Source: Limnohabitans sp. 15K (GTDB lineage Bacteria; Pseudomonadota; Gammaproteobacteria; Burkholderiales; Burkholderiaceae_C). Taken from it: a stretch of 64,000 bases of DNA. A model generated the notes under the pieces. The model did no database searches, was not told where the DNA came from, and was given only the letters and a program-made list of their open reading frames with translations. Positions 25,532 through 35,012 of the stretch are shown here, in pieces (position 1 is the first letter of the stretch; each line of letters begins with the position of its first letter). The DNA is taken from assembly GCF_002778285.1 (NCBI RefSeq), contig NZ_NESM01000003.1:124001-188000 (forward strand). The letters run 5' to 3'. The translations under genes and the position numbers were made by a program.

Positions 25532-27139
25532 ATGAAATACATGCGCCACTCAACTGTCCGTTCGACCGCTTTGACCCTTTCATGGGGTTTGGTGGGTTTG
25601 CTTGCTGCTGCGGGTGTTCAGGCCAAGCCCTTCAAATGGTCCAGCGCCAGCGACATTCCCACGCTGGACATCCATTCGCAAAACAACGCTTTGGGCAACG
25701 GGGTGCACGCGGCCATTTTTGACTCGCTGGTGTACTACAACAGCAAGACTTTCAAGGTTGAGCCCAAACTGGCGACGTCATGGAAAGAAATGTCGGCCAC
25801 GCAATACCGTTTCAATTTGCGCAAAGGCGTCAAATTCAGCGATGGCTCGGCCTTGACGGCCGACGATGTGGTGTTTTCTTTGGAACGCGCGCGCGCCAAA
25901 ACCTCAAACTTCAACGTTTACACCCAGGGTTTCAGCAAGGTCGTCAAAGTCGATGCCAACACAGTGGACATCGTCTTGAGTGGCCCCAACCCGGTGCTGC
26001 TGAACCAGCTGACCGAGCTGCGCATCATGAGCAAGGCCTGGGCCGAGAAAAACAAGTCACTTGAACCCAAAGACGGCAAGACCCAGGACGAAACTTTTGC
26101 CCACCGCAACGCCATGGGCAGCGGTGCCTTCATGGTCAAAGAGTGGCAACCCGACCAAAAGCTGGTGCTGGTGAAAAACCCCAATTGGTGGGGTTGGGCC
26201 GATGCGCCGAGCAACGTGACCGAAGTGATTTACACCCCCATCAAAAACGAAGCCACCCGCGCGGCCGCCTTGTTGTCGGGTGAGATCGACTTTGTGCTTG
26301 ACCCCAGCCCGCAAGACTTGGGCCGCATGCGCAGCAATGCCAACCTGAAAGTCATCGATGGCGTGGAAAACCGCACCATCTTCTTGGGGCTCGACCAGTT
26401 CCGAAACGAATTGCCAGGCTCCAATGTCAAAGGCAAAAACCCGCTCAAAGACGTGAAAGTGCGCAAAGCGCTTTACCAAGCGATTGACATCGACACCCTC
26501 CAGCGCGTGACCATGCGCGGACTGTCTCAACCTACCGGGGCCTTGGTCTCTCAGCAAGTCAATGGTTGGACCGAAGGGGTGAACAAGCGTTTTGCTTATT
26601 CGCAAGACGATGCGAAAAAGCTGTTGGCCGAAGCAGGTTACCCGCAAGGCTTCGAGGTGGACTTTGCTTGCCCCAACAACCGCTACATCAACGACGAAGA
26701 AATCTGCCAGGCCATCACGGCCATGTGGGCCAAAGTGGGTGTCAAAGCCAAGCTGCGCACCTTGCCTTTGGTCACTTATTTCCCAATGATTCAGCGCTAC
26801 GAAGCCAGCATCTACATGCTGGGCTGGGGCGTGCCCACTTTTGACGGCCTGTACAGCCTGCAATCACTGGTGCGTTCGGTCGGTTCTGGTGGTGACGGCA
26901 ACTACAACGTGGGCCGTTACAGCAACACCCGCATGGACTACATCGTTGACCGGGTGAAGACCGAGACCGACTTGCCCGTGCGCAACCGCTTGCTGACCGA
27001 AGGCCTGCAGCTGCAAAACGACACCGTGGCGCACATTCCGCTGCACAACCAAGTGATTCCTTGGGCCATGAAGAAAAACATCGACTTGGTGCACCGCGCC
27101 GATAACCGGCTCGACTGGGCTCTGATCAAGGTCAATTGA
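25532..27139 (+). CDS. ABC transporter substrate-binding protein, peptide/opine family 5 (first copy)
   Basis: 535 residues with a signal peptide (up to LLAAAGVQA). SBP_bac_5 features are KPFKWSSASDIPTLDIHSQ, YRFNLRKGVKFSDGSALTADDVVFSLERA, VRKALYQAIDIDTL and KLLAEAGYPQGFEVDF. It captures oligopeptides or related amides for import. It is the first gene of a seven-gene operon and is a paralog of the protein at 29404-30987. Start: ATG25532, with GGGAAA upstream; an adjacent TTG three bases earlier is also possible. The permease start overlaps its stop (TGATG). Confidence 0.94.
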   Translation: MKYMRHSTVRSTALTLSWGLVGLLAAAGVQAKPFKWSSASDIPTLDIHSQNNALGNGVHAAIFDSLVYYNSKTFKVEPKLATSWKEMSATQYRFNLRKGVKFSDGSALTADDVVFSLERARAKTSNFNVYTQGFSKVVKVDANTVDIVLSGPNPVLLNQLTELRIMSKAWAEKNKSLEPKDGKTQDETFAHRNAMGSGAFMVKEWQPDQKLVLVKNPNWWGWADAPSNVTEVIYTPIKNEATRAAALLSGEIDFVLDPSPQDLGRMRSNANLKVIDGVENRTIFLGLDQFRNELPGSNVKGKNPLKDVKVRKALYQAIDIDTLQRVTMRGLSQPTGALVSQQVNGWTEGVNKRFAYSQDDAKKLLAEAGYPQGFEVDFACPNNRYINDEEICQAITAMWAKVGVKAKLRTLPLVTYFPMIQRYEASIYMLGWGVPTFDGLYSLQSLVRSVGSGGDGNYNVGRYSNTRMDYIVDRVKTETDLPVRNRLLTEGLQLQNDTVAHIPLHNQVIPWAMKKNIDLVHRADNRLDWALIKVN

Positions 27140-28119
27140 TGTTCGCTTTTATTTTGCAACGGCTGATCCAAGCCGTGGTCGTCATGGTCACGGTGGCCTT
27201 CATTGCTTTTTTGTTGTTTCAGTACGTGGGCGACCCTGTTGTCTTTTTGCTGGGACAAGACGCGACGCCCGATCAGATCAAGGAGTTGCGCGAAGGCTTG
27301 GGCCTGGACCAGCCTTTCTTTGTGCAGTTTTGGCACTTTTTGTCCAACGCGGTGCAAGGTGAGTTTGGCCTGAGCCTGCGCCAAGGCACCAAAGTCTCGC
27401 GCCTGATTGCCGAACGCTTGCCCGCCACGCTGGAGCTGGCGCTGGTGGCCGCCACTTTGTCCTTGGCCATTGGCATCCCCATGGGTGTGTATGCGGCGCT
27501 GCGCCGGGGCACTTGGGCCAGCCAATTCATCATGACGGTGTCGCTGCTGGGGGTGTCGCTGCCCACGTTCTTGATCGGTATTTTGCTGATTTTGGTGTTC
27601 GCCGTGATGCTCGGCTGGTTCCCCAGCTTTGGTCGAGGCCAGGTGGTGCAAATGGGCTGGTGGTCCAGTGGTTTGCTCACGGCCAAGGGTTGGCACCACA
27701 TCGTGCTGCCCGCCGTGACGTTGGCGATTTTTCAGCTGACCCTCATCATGCGACTGGTGCGGGCCGAAATGCTGGAGGTGCTGCGCACCGACTACATCAA
27801 GTTCGCCCGTGCTCGGGGATTGTCCAACCGGGCCATCCACTTTGGGCATGCGCTCAAAAACACCTTGGTGCCGGTGCTCACCATCACCGGTTTGCAACTG
27901 GGCGGTTTGATCGCTTTTGCCATCATCACCGAGACGGTGTTCCAGTGGCCCGGCATGGGTTTGCTGTTCATCCAAGCCGTTACCTTTGCCGACATTCCGG
28001 TCATGGCCGCCTACCTGTGCCTGATTGCGTTGATCTTCGTGGTCATCAACCTGATCGTGGATTTGCTTTATTTTGTGGTTGACCCCCGCCTGCGCGTGGG
28101 CAAGCCTGGGGGACATTGA
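27139..28119 (+). CDS. ABC transporter permease, DppB/OppB type
   Basis: 326 residues. Six membrane segments are predicted, with the N-terminal FILQRLIQAVVVMVTVAFIAFLLF, the conserved DppB segments (GLGLDQPFFVQFW, LRQGTKVSRLIAERLPATLEL) and the EAA loop RTDYIKFARARGLSNRAIHFGHALKN. It starts one base into the binding-protein stop. Unusually, the partner permease is separated from it by two genes (an M20 hydrolase and a second binding protein). Confidence 0.95.
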   Translation: MFAFILQRLIQAVVVMVTVAFIAFLLFQYVGDPVVFLLGQDATPDQIKELREGLGLDQPFFVQFWHFLSNAVQGEFGLSLRQGTKVSRLIAERLPATLELALVAATLSLAIGIPMGVYAALRRGTWASQFIMTVSLLGVSLPTFLIGILLILVFAVMLGWFPSFGRGQVVQMGWWSSGLLTAKGWHHIVLPAVTLAIFQLTLIMRLVRAEMLEVLRTDYIKFARARGLSNRAIHFGHALKNTLVPVLTITGLQLGGLIAFAIITETVFQWPGMGLLFIQAVTFADIPVMAAYLCLIALIFVVINLIVDLLYFVVDPRLRVGKPGGH

Positions 28120-28121
28120 GC

Positions 28122-29360
28122 ATGGGCGCTTCTTTGCAATCGGTTTTGGGGCGGGGCGCGGCGTTTGCGCGCATTGCGCAGTTCCATCCCGAGCTCACGG
28201 CTTTTCGACGCGACCTGCATGCCCACCCCGAGCTGGGCTTTGAAGAGGTCTACACCGCACGCCGAGTGGCTGAAATGCTGCAGGTGTGCGGCGTGGACAG
28301 CATCCACACCGGCATCGGCAAAACAGGCGTGGTGGCTTTGGTGCACGGCCAGGGTCGCTCGGCCAGCAACCCGGGCCGCATGATCGGCCTGCGCGCAGAC
28401 ATGGACGCACTGCCGCTGACCGAGTACAACGAGTGCACTTGGAAATCAGGCACGCCCGGTCTCATGCACGGCTGCGGCCATGACGGCCACACCGCCATGC
28501 TCATGGGCGCAGCACGCTATTTGGCCGAAACCCGCCGCTTTGACGGCACAGCTGTGCTGATTTTTCAGCCGGGCGAAGAAGGCTATGCAGGCGCACGCGC
28601 CATGATGCAAGACGGCCTGTTTGAGCGCTTCCCGTGCGAGCAGGTCTTTGCCCAGCACAACTCACCCGAGACGCCTTTGGGCGTGATCGGCATCACCCCT
28701 GGCCCCATGCAAGCGGCCGTAGACCGAATCGAAATCCACATCCGCGGCAAAGGCGGCCACGGCGCACGCCCGCACCAAGCCATTGACCCGGTGTTGGTGG
28801 CAGGCCACATCATCACGGCCGCACAAAGCGTGGTGGCACGCAACCTGTCGGCCTTTGACCAAGCGGTGGTCAGCATTTGCTCCATGCAGGGCGGCAACCA
28901 TGGCGCAATGAGCGTGATTCCCGGCGAGGTGACGTTGGTGGGTACGGTACGCACTTACAGCGAAAGCGTGCAAGACCAGATCGAAGAGCGCTTGCGTTCT
29001 TTGTGCACTGGCATTGCCCAAGGCTTTGGTGCATCGGCCGAGTTGCACTATGAACGTACCTATCCCGCCACCGTCAACACCGTGCGCGAGGCGCACTTTG
29101 CCTGCGACGTAGCGGCCACCTTGGTGGGCGAGGACAAGGTTTGGCGCAACATGATGCCCAGCATGGGCGGCGAAGACTTTTCTTTCATGCTGCAGGCTGT
29201 GCCCGGTGCGTACATTCGCATTGGCCAAGGTTTGCCGCACGGCCCGGGGCCGCACCCGCTGCACAACAGTCGGTACGACTTCAACGACGAGATCTTGCCG
29301 CTCGGCGCGGCACTGCACGCCAGTTTGGTGGAGCAGGCGCTGCCCTTGCAAAACACATGA
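28122..29360 (+). CDS. M20 family amidohydrolase embedded in ABC importer operon
   Basis: 412 residues. M20D motifs are RRDLHAHPELGFEEVYTA, GLRADMDALPLTE, HGCGHDGHTAMLMGAARYL, QPGEEGYAGARAM and HIRGKGGHGARPH. It probably hydrolyses the imported compound (N-acyl or amide-linked amino acid). It starts 2 bases after the DppB stop and ends 43 bases before the second binding protein. It is similar in layout to the M20 protein at 6470-7681 but not identical. There is no signal peptide, so it acts in the cytoplasm. Confidence 0.94.
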   Translation: MGASLQSVLGRGAAFARIAQFHPELTAFRRDLHAHPELGFEEVYTARRVAEMLQVCGVDSIHTGIGKTGVVALVHGQGRSASNPGRMIGLRADMDALPLTEYNECTWKSGTPGLMHGCGHDGHTAMLMGAARYLAETRRFDGTAVLIFQPGEEGYAGARAMMQDGLFERFPCEQVFAQHNSPETPLGVIGITPGPMQAAVDRIEIHIRGKGGHGARPHQAIDPVLVAGHIITAAQSVVARNLSAFDQAVVSICSMQGGNHGAMSVIPGEVTLVGTVRTYSESVQDQIEERLRSLCTGIAQGFGASAELHYERTYPATVNTVREAHFACDVAATLVGEDKVWRNMMPSMGGEDFSFMLQAVPGAYIRIGQGLPHGPGPHPLHNSRYDFNDEILPLGAALHASLVEQALPLQNT

Positions 29361-29403
29361 TTTTTGGTTCGATTCAGTGAGTTCATTCAACAAGGAGATA
29401 TCC

Positions 29404-30987
29404 ATGGCTTTCAAACTCAATCCTCTGGTGGCCACTCTGGCTGCTGCGCTGGCCCTGACAGCGGTTTCGGCTTCGGCTGTGACACTGCGTGTGGGCAACC
29501 AAGGCGATGCCTTGTCGATGGACCCGCACTCGCTCAACGAGTCACTGCAAATTTCGGTGGTTGAAAACGTCTACGAGACCTTGGTCACGCGCGATGCCAA
29601 TTACAAACTCGCGCCTTTGCTGGCCACCAGCTGGAAGCAAACCGCACCGACCGTTTGGCGTTTTGAGCTGCGCAAGGGTGTCAAATTCCAAGACGGCACG
29701 CCCTTCACTGCCGATGACGTGATCTTCAGCTACGAACGCGCCAAGGGCGATGGCTCCGACATGAAGAGCTATGTGGGCCAGTTCAAAGAGATCAAAAAAA
29801 TCAACGACCACACGATCGACATCGTCACCATTGCGCCTTTCCCCATCGTGCCCGAGTTGATCACGCACTGGGCCATCATGAGCAAAAAGTGGTGCGAAGA
29901 CAACCAGGCCACCAAGCCCGTGGACCGCCGCAAAGGCATCGAAAATGCGGCGTCTTTCCGTGCCAACGGCACAGGCCCGTTCATGGTCAAAGAACGCCAG
30001 CCCAACGTGCAAACCCGATTTGTACGCAACAACAATTATTGGGGCAAGGTCACTGGCAACGTTGAAGAAGTCGTTTACTCGGTGATTGGCAACGACGCCA
30101 CCCGCGTGGCGGCCATGATGTCGGGCGAGCTCGATGTGATGGAGCCCGTGCCAGTCCAAGACGTGGAGCGCCTGAAAGCCAACGACAAACTCAAGGTGCT
30201 GCAAGGCCCCGAATTGCGCGCCATCTTTTTGGGCATGGACCAAAAGCGTGACGAACTGTTGTATTCCAACGTGAAGGGCAAGAACCCCTTCAAAGACATC
30301 CGTGTCCGCAAAGCTTTCTACCAAGCCATTGACATCGACACCATCAAGAGCCGTGTGATGCGCGGTGCGGCCACACCTTTGGCCGTGATGTTCCCGCCAC
30401 AGGTCAATGGTTTCCCCGCTGACCTGGCCAAGCGCTTGCCCTTTGACATCGAAGCCTCCAAGAAGCTGTTGGCCGAAGCGGGCTACCCCAACGGTTTTGA
30501 AGTCAAGATGAACTGCCCGAACGACCGTTATGTCAACGACGCAGAAATTTGCCAGGCCGTGGCCGCCAACTTGGCCAAAGTGGGCGTCAAGATCATTTTG
30601 GAAGCCGAGACCAAGGGCACTTACTTCCCCAAAATCCTGAGCCGCAACACCAGCTTTTATATGTTGGGTTGGACCGCCAGCACGGTGGACGCACACAACG
30701 TGATGTACCCCATCTTGTCGACACCCGGTGAAGGCGGTCGTGGCCAGTTCAACTTGGGTGCTTACAGCAACCCCAAAGTGGACGAGTTGACCGACAAAGT
30801 CGCTTCTGAAACCGACCAGAAAAAGCGCAACGAGATGATCCGCGAAGCCATGAAGATCCACCAGGACGACGTGGGTCACCTGCCTTTGCACCAGCAAGCG
30901 CTGAACTGGGCAGCCAAGAAAAACATCGAGTTGGTGCAATTTCCAGACAACGGCATGGCCTGGAAATTCATCACCGTCAAACCTTAA
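29404..30987 (+). CDS. ABC transporter substrate-binding protein, peptide/opine family 5 (second copy)
   Basis: 527 residues with a signal peptide (MAFKLNPLVATLAAALALTAVSASA). It shares with the first copy YKLAPLLATSW-type, FELRKGVKFQDGTPFTADDVIFSYERA, VRKAFYQAIDIDTI and KLLAEAGYPNGFEVKMNCPNDRYVND segments, so the two are paralogs with different ligand contacts. AAGGAGATA gives a strong ribosome site. Two binding proteins feeding one permease pair would widen the substrate range; this is inference. Confidence 0.94.
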   Translation: MAFKLNPLVATLAAALALTAVSASAVTLRVGNQGDALSMDPHSLNESLQISVVENVYETLVTRDANYKLAPLLATSWKQTAPTVWRFELRKGVKFQDGTPFTADDVIFSYERAKGDGSDMKSYVGQFKEIKKINDHTIDIVTIAPFPIVPELITHWAIMSKKWCEDNQATKPVDRRKGIENAASFRANGTGPFMVKERQPNVQTRFVRNNNYWGKVTGNVEEVVYSVIGNDATRVAAMMSGELDVMEPVPVQDVERLKANDKLKVLQGPELRAIFLGMDQKRDELLYSNVKGKNPFKDIRVRKAFYQAIDIDTIKSRVMRGAATPLAVMFPPQVNGFPADLAKRLPFDIEASKKLLAEAGYPNGFEVKMNCPNDRYVNDAEICQAVAANLAKVGVKIILEAETKGTYFPKILSRNTSFYMLGWTASTVDAHNVMYPILSTPGEGGRGQFNLGAYSNPKVDELTDKVASETDQKKRNEMIREAMKIHQDDVGHLPLHQQALNWAAKKNIELVQFPDNGMAWKFITVKP

Positions 30988-30996
30988 GGCGTGAAC

Positions 30997-31908
30997 ATGC
31001 AATCCACTTGGCAACGATGGTGGCACAGCGACGTCGGTTACAGCTTCCGCCAGACGCCCACGGCGATGGTGGCGGCTGGCATCGCCTTCGTCTGCCTTTT
31101 TTGTTCGGTCTTTGCCGGGTGGGTCTCGCCTACCAATCCGTTTGATCTGGCCACCTTGGAGTTGAGCGATGCCCGCTTGCCGCCATCGTGGCTGGAAGGT
31201 GGCACCACCAAGTTCCTGTTGGGCACCGACGATCAGGGGCGCGACATTTTGTCGGCCCTGATTTACGGTTCACGCATTTCTTTGGTGGTGGGTTTGGCTT
31301 CGGTCATGTTGTCGGTGGCCTTTGGCGTGGCCATGGGCCTGTTGGCAGGTTTTCGGGGTGGTTGGCTTGACGCTTTGCTCATGCGCTTGTGCGATGTGAT
31401 GCTGTCCTTTCCGCCCATTTTGGTGGCCTTGCTGATTGCGGGTGTGGGGCGTGCTTTGTTCCCCAATGCCAACGAATCGCTCGCCTTTGGCGTGCTGATC
31501 ATTTCGATCTCGCTCACGGGTTGGGTGCAATATGCCCGCACGGTGCGTGGCACCACTTTGGTGGAGCGAAACAAAGAATACGTGCAGGCCGCACGGGTAA
31601 CGGGTGTGAGCTCTTTGCGCATCATGGTCAAGCATGTGCTGCCCAACGTGTTGGGCCCGGTCATGGTGCTGGCCACCATCCAGGTGGCCACGGCCATCAT
31701 CACCGAAGCCACCCTGTCGTTTTTGGGTGTGGGTGCGCCGCCCACATCGCCTTCGCTGGGCACCCTGATTCGGGTGGGCAATGACTATTTGTTTTCGGGC
31801 GAGTGGTGGATCACGATTTTTCCGGGGCTGATGCTGGTGCTGATCGCCCTGTCGGTCAATTTGTTGGGTGACTGGTTGCGCGATGCGCTGAATCCGAGAT
31901 TGCGATGA
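30997..31908 (+). CDS. ABC transporter permease, DppC/OppC type
   Basis: 303 residues. DppC features: N-terminal membrane segment VAAGIAFVCLFCSVFAGWVSP, FLLGTDDQGRDILSALIYGSRISL, and the EAA loop RNKEYVQAARVTGVSSLRIMVKHVLPNVLGPV. The start is taken at ATG30997; the in-frame GTG at 30991 is possible. Its stop overlaps the start of the ATPase gene (ATGA). Confidence 0.95.
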   Translation: MQSTWQRWWHSDVGYSFRQTPTAMVAAGIAFVCLFCSVFAGWVSPTNPFDLATLELSDARLPPSWLEGGTTKFLLGTDDQGRDILSALIYGSRISLVVGLASVMLSVAFGVAMGLLAGFRGGWLDALLMRLCDVMLSFPPILVALLIAGVGRALFPNANESLAFGVLIISISLTGWVQYARTVRGTTLVERNKEYVQAARVTGVSSLRIMVKHVLPNVLGPVMVLATIQVATAIITEATLSFLGVGAPPTSPSLGTLIRVGNDYLFSGEWWITIFPGLMLVLIALSVNLLGDWLRDALNPRLR

Positions 31909-32873
31909 GCCTTTTACAAGTCAAAAATTTGGTGGTGGAGTTCCCCAGCCGCCACGGCACCTTGCGTGCATTGGACGATATTTCTTTTGACATCGCGCCC
32001 GGCGAAATTTTGGGTGTGGTGGGTGAGTCGGGTGCGGGCAAGTCGCTCACGGGCGCGGCCATCATTGGCTTGCTGGAGCCGCCAGGGCGCATTGCCAGTG
32101 GGCAAATTCTCTTGGAAGGTCAACGCATTGACCACCTGAACGCCGACCAGATGCGCCACATCCGGGGCCGCAAGATTGGCGCGATTTTCCAAGACCCGCT
32201 CACTTCACTGAACCCCCTCTATTCCATCGGGCGGCAGCTGACCGAAACCATCTTGGCTCACCTGCCTGTGACGCCCCAAGAAGCACGCCAACGCGCCATA
32301 CAGCTGCTCAAGGACACTGGCATTTCGGCCGCCGAAGAGCGCATTGACCATTACCCCCACCAGTTTTCGGGCGGCATGCGCCAGCGCGTCGTGATCGCGC
32401 TGGCTTTGGCTGCTGAGCCGCAACTCATCGTGGCCGACGAGCCGACCACCGCGCTCGATGTGTCGATCCAAGCGCAGATCATCAGCTTGCTCAAAAAGGT
32501 CTGCAAAGACCGAGGCGCTGCCGTCATGCTGATCACACACGACATGGGTGTGATCGCCGAAACCTGTGACCGTGTGGCTGTGCTGTATGCCGGGCGCGTG
32601 GCCGAAATTGGCCCGGTGCACGAGGTCATCAACCACCCCGCGCACCCTTACACCGCAGGCCTGATGGCCTCGATTCCCGACATGGACAGTGACCGCGAAC
32701 GCCTGAACCAGATTGACGGGGCCATGCCGCGCCTGAACGCCATCCCGCAAGGCTGTGCCTTCAACCCGCGCTGCCCCCAAGCCTTTGACCGCTGCCGCCA
32801 AGACCGACCCGAGTTGGTCAACGCAGGGGCCAATCAAGCGGCTTGCTGGCTGCACGATGGGAGCGCCGCATGA
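31905..32873 (+). CDS. ABC transporter ATP-binding protein, DppD/OppD type
   Basis: 322 residues. Walker A is GESGAGKS, the signature is FSGGMRQRV, Walker B is [12 protein letters not shown], and the C-terminal oligopeptide-ABC extension contains [17 protein letters not shown], whose cysteines are typical of the DppD/OppD iron-sulfur-like tail. It energises import with the following DppF-type ATPase. Both ends overlap neighbours by 4 bases. Confidence 0.96.
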   Translation: MSLLQVKNLVVEFPSRHGTLRALDDISFDIAPGEILGVVGESGAGKSLTGAAIIGLLEPPGRIASGQILLEGQRIDHLNADQMRHIRGRKIGAIFQDPLTSLNPLYSIGRQLTETILAHLPVTPQEARQRAIQLLKDTGISAAEERIDHYPHQFSGGMRQRVVIALALAAEPQLIVADEPTTALDVSIQAQIISLLKKVCKDRGAAVMLITHDMGVIAETCDRVAVLYAGRVAEIGPVHEVINHPAHPYTAGLMASIPDMDSDRERLNQIDGAMPRLNAIPQGCAFNPRCPQAFDRCRQDRPELVNAGANQAACWLHDGSAA

Positions 32874-33877
32874 ACGACAACATGACGAACGCCAAACCCC
32901 AGCCTCTGGTCGTCGCGCACGACTTGGCCAAAACCTTCGACGTGTCGGCCCCGTGGCTCAACCGCGTGATCGAGCGCAAACCGCGCCAAATGCTCAACGC
33001 CGTGGACGGCGTGAGTTTTGAAATTGAACGCGGTAAAACACTCGCCTTGGTGGGCGAGTCCGGTTGTGGCAAAAGCACCGTGGCCCGCTTGCTGGTGGGA
33101 CTTTACGAGCCCACACGCGGCGGCTTGACCTTTGACGGACAAGACGCCCACGCCGCTTTCAAATCGAACGATGCCAAGGCCATGCGCCAGCGCATCCAAA
33201 TGATTTTCCAAGACCCCTATGCCAGCCTGAACCCCCGCTGGACGGTGGACGACATCATTGGCGAGCCGCTCAAAGAACACGGCTTGATCAGCGACGCCGA
33301 AGAGCTCAAAGCCCGCGTGGCCGAGTTGCTCCAATCGGTGGGCTTGTCGCCCCTGGACATGGTCAAGTACCCCCACCAGTTCTCAGGTGGGCAGCGTCAG
33401 CGCATCTCGATTGCACGCGCCTTGGCCACAGCGCCCGAGTTTTTGGTGTGTGACGAGCCGACCTCGGCACTCGATGTGAGCGTGCAGGCCCAGGTGCTCA
33501 ACATCATGAAAGACCTGCAGCGCGAGCGGGGCCTGACGTATTTGTTCATCAGCCACAACCTGGCCGTGGTGCGCCATGTGAGCGACCAAGTGGGGGTGAT
33601 GTATTTGGGCCGACTGGTCGAGCTGGCCGACAAACACACGCTGTTTGCCAACCCGCAGCACCCGTACACCAAGATGCTGCTGGATGCGATTCCGAAGATG
33701 CACGACACGGGCCGTGCACGCACCCCGGTACAAGGCGAGGTGCCCAACCCGCTCAACCCGCCGAGCGGCTGCACTTTCCACCCTCGTTGCCCGCAAGCGA
33801 CTGACATCTGCCGGGCAGAGCGACCACCGTTGCGTGACTTCAAAGGCATCAAGATCGCTTGTCACGCGGTGGTGTGA
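32870..33877 (+). CDS. ABC transporter ATP-binding protein, DppF/OppF type
   Basis: 335 residues. Walker A is GESGCGKST, the Q-loop is [13 protein letters not shown], the signature is FSGGQRQRI, Walker B is [12 protein letters not shown], and the C-terminal tail is [15 protein letters not shown]. The ATGA overlap with DppD decides the start (MNDNMTN); a longer frame starts inside DppD. It is the last gene of the operon; a perfect stem-loop follows its stop. Confidence 0.96.
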   Translation: MNDNMTNAKPQPLVVAHDLAKTFDVSAPWLNRVIERKPRQMLNAVDGVSFEIERGKTLALVGESGCGKSTVARLLVGLYEPTRGGLTFDGQDAHAAFKSNDAKAMRQRIQMIFQDPYASLNPRWTVDDIIGEPLKEHGLISDAEELKARVAELLQSVGLSPLDMVKYPHQFSGGQRQRISIARALATAPEFLVCDEPTSALDVSVQAQVLNIMKDLQRERGLTYLFISHNLAVVRHVSDQVGVMYLGRLVELADKHTLFANPQHPYTKMLLDAIPKMHDTGRARTPVQGEVPNPLNPPSGCTFHPRCPQATDICRAERPPLRDFKGIKIACHAVV

Positions 33878-33882
33878 CGGGC

Positions 33883-33909
33883 GCATGTGCGTCATTTGGA
33901 CGCACATGC
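33883..33909. terminator. Perfect 11-bp stem-loop between convergent operon ends
   Basis: The stem GCATGTGCGTC / GACGCACATGC closes an ATTTG loop 5 bases after the DppF-type stop and 30 bases from the convergent Bug stop. The stem forms equally on either strand. No T-run follows on either side. Confidence 0.65.
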
Positions 33910-33939
33910 TGATGCCAACCCCAATGGGATTGGGACAAA

Positions 33940-34941
33940 TCAACCGGGCTTGATCTGACCCTTGATGACCACTTCTTTCCAGCGCGCTTGTTCTTTGGCT
34001 ACGAACGCAGCGTACTCGTTCGGCGAGCCGCCACCGGGGATGGCGCTCTCGGCGGCGTACTTGGCCATGACTTCGGGTGATTTCATGACCTTGGCGCACT
34101 CTTGTTGCAGCTTCTGGATAATCTCGGGCGGTGTACCGGCGCGGGCATGGATGCCATACCACTGAACGGTTTCAAAATCTTTGAAACCGAATTCGGCCAC
34201 GGTGGGCACATCGGGCAAGACTGGAATTCGCTCGGTGGTTCCGGTGGCCAAGCAGCGCAGGGTGCCGCTCTTGATGTGGGGCAGCAAGGCCGGAGTGCCT
34301 GCCGAGAGCAATTGAATGCGACCCGCCAGCACGTCGTTGAGTGCCGGGCCAGTGCCGCGGTAGGGGATGTGGGTGACAAACATGCCCGTGGCCAGCTTCA
34401 GCGCTTCCATGGCCAAGTGACCAGCGCTGGCGTTGCCGGCCGAGGCGTAGTTCAGTTGACCTGGACGCGACTTGGCATAGGCGATCAGCGATTTGAGATC
34501 GGTCACCGGGACGTCTTTGTGCACCACAAACAGACTGGGCACGCGAGACAGCAGGGTGACGGGCACAAAGTCCTTGTTCACGTCGTAGCCGCTGTCGGGG
34601 TAGATGATCGGGTTGACCGCCATGAGGCCAATGTGGCTCATCACAATGGTGTAACCATCGGCCGGGGTACGCATCATCTCTTGCATGGCAGGGACGCCAC
34701 CGCCACCGCCTTTGTTGTCGATGATGAAGGACACGCCCATCTGTTTGGTCAACTCGGTGGCAATGGTCCGCGCCACGATGCTGGAGGTGCCGCCTGGGGC
34801 AAAGGGCACGATCCAGCGGATGGGCTTGCTGGGCCAAGCGGATTGGGCATGGCCATTGATGCCTGTAGCGGCCAATCCGGCTGCGCCCATCCATTTGAGG
34901 TAGTCGCGCCGAGGGATGGAAGGGTCGTCGAAAGTGCTCAT
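33940..34941 (-). CDS. Bug-type TTT periplasmic binding protein, last gene of the tct operon
   Basis: About 333 residues. The N-terminus has IPRRDYLKWMGAAGLAATGINGHAQ, a Tat-like (RRDYLKW) or Sec signal. Family marks are PIRWIVPFAPGGTSSIVARTIA, FIIDNKGGGGG, GYTIVMSHIG, NYASAGNASAGHLAMEAL and IPYRGTGPALNDVLAG. It lies 71 bases after tctA on the same strand, so the operon has two binding proteins (this one and tctC). The start is uncertain between 34941 and 34950; neither has a clear ribosome site. Confidence 0.9.
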   Translation of the reverse strand: MSTFDDPSIPRRDYLKWMGAAGLAATGINGHAQSAWPSKPIRWIVPFAPGGTSSIVARTIATELTKQMGVSFIIDNKGGGGGVPAMQEMMRTPADGYTIVMSHIGLMAVNPIIYPDSGYDVNKDFVPVTLLSRVPSLFVVHKDVPVTDLKSLIAYAKSRPGQLNYASAGNASAGHLAMEALKLATGMFVTHIPYRGTGPALNDVLAGRIQLLSAGTPALLPHIKSGTLRCLATGTTERIPVLPDVPTVAEFGFKDFETVQWYGIHARAGTPPEIIQKLQQECAKVMKSPEVMAKYAAESAIPGGGSPNEYAAFVAKEQARWKEVVIKGQIKPG

Positions 34942-35012
34942 GAAAACCATTAAAAAAACAAAGAGCTGAATTTAATTCAAACTGGGCCAGACGTGCAGAG
35001 GGTAAGTCCTGA

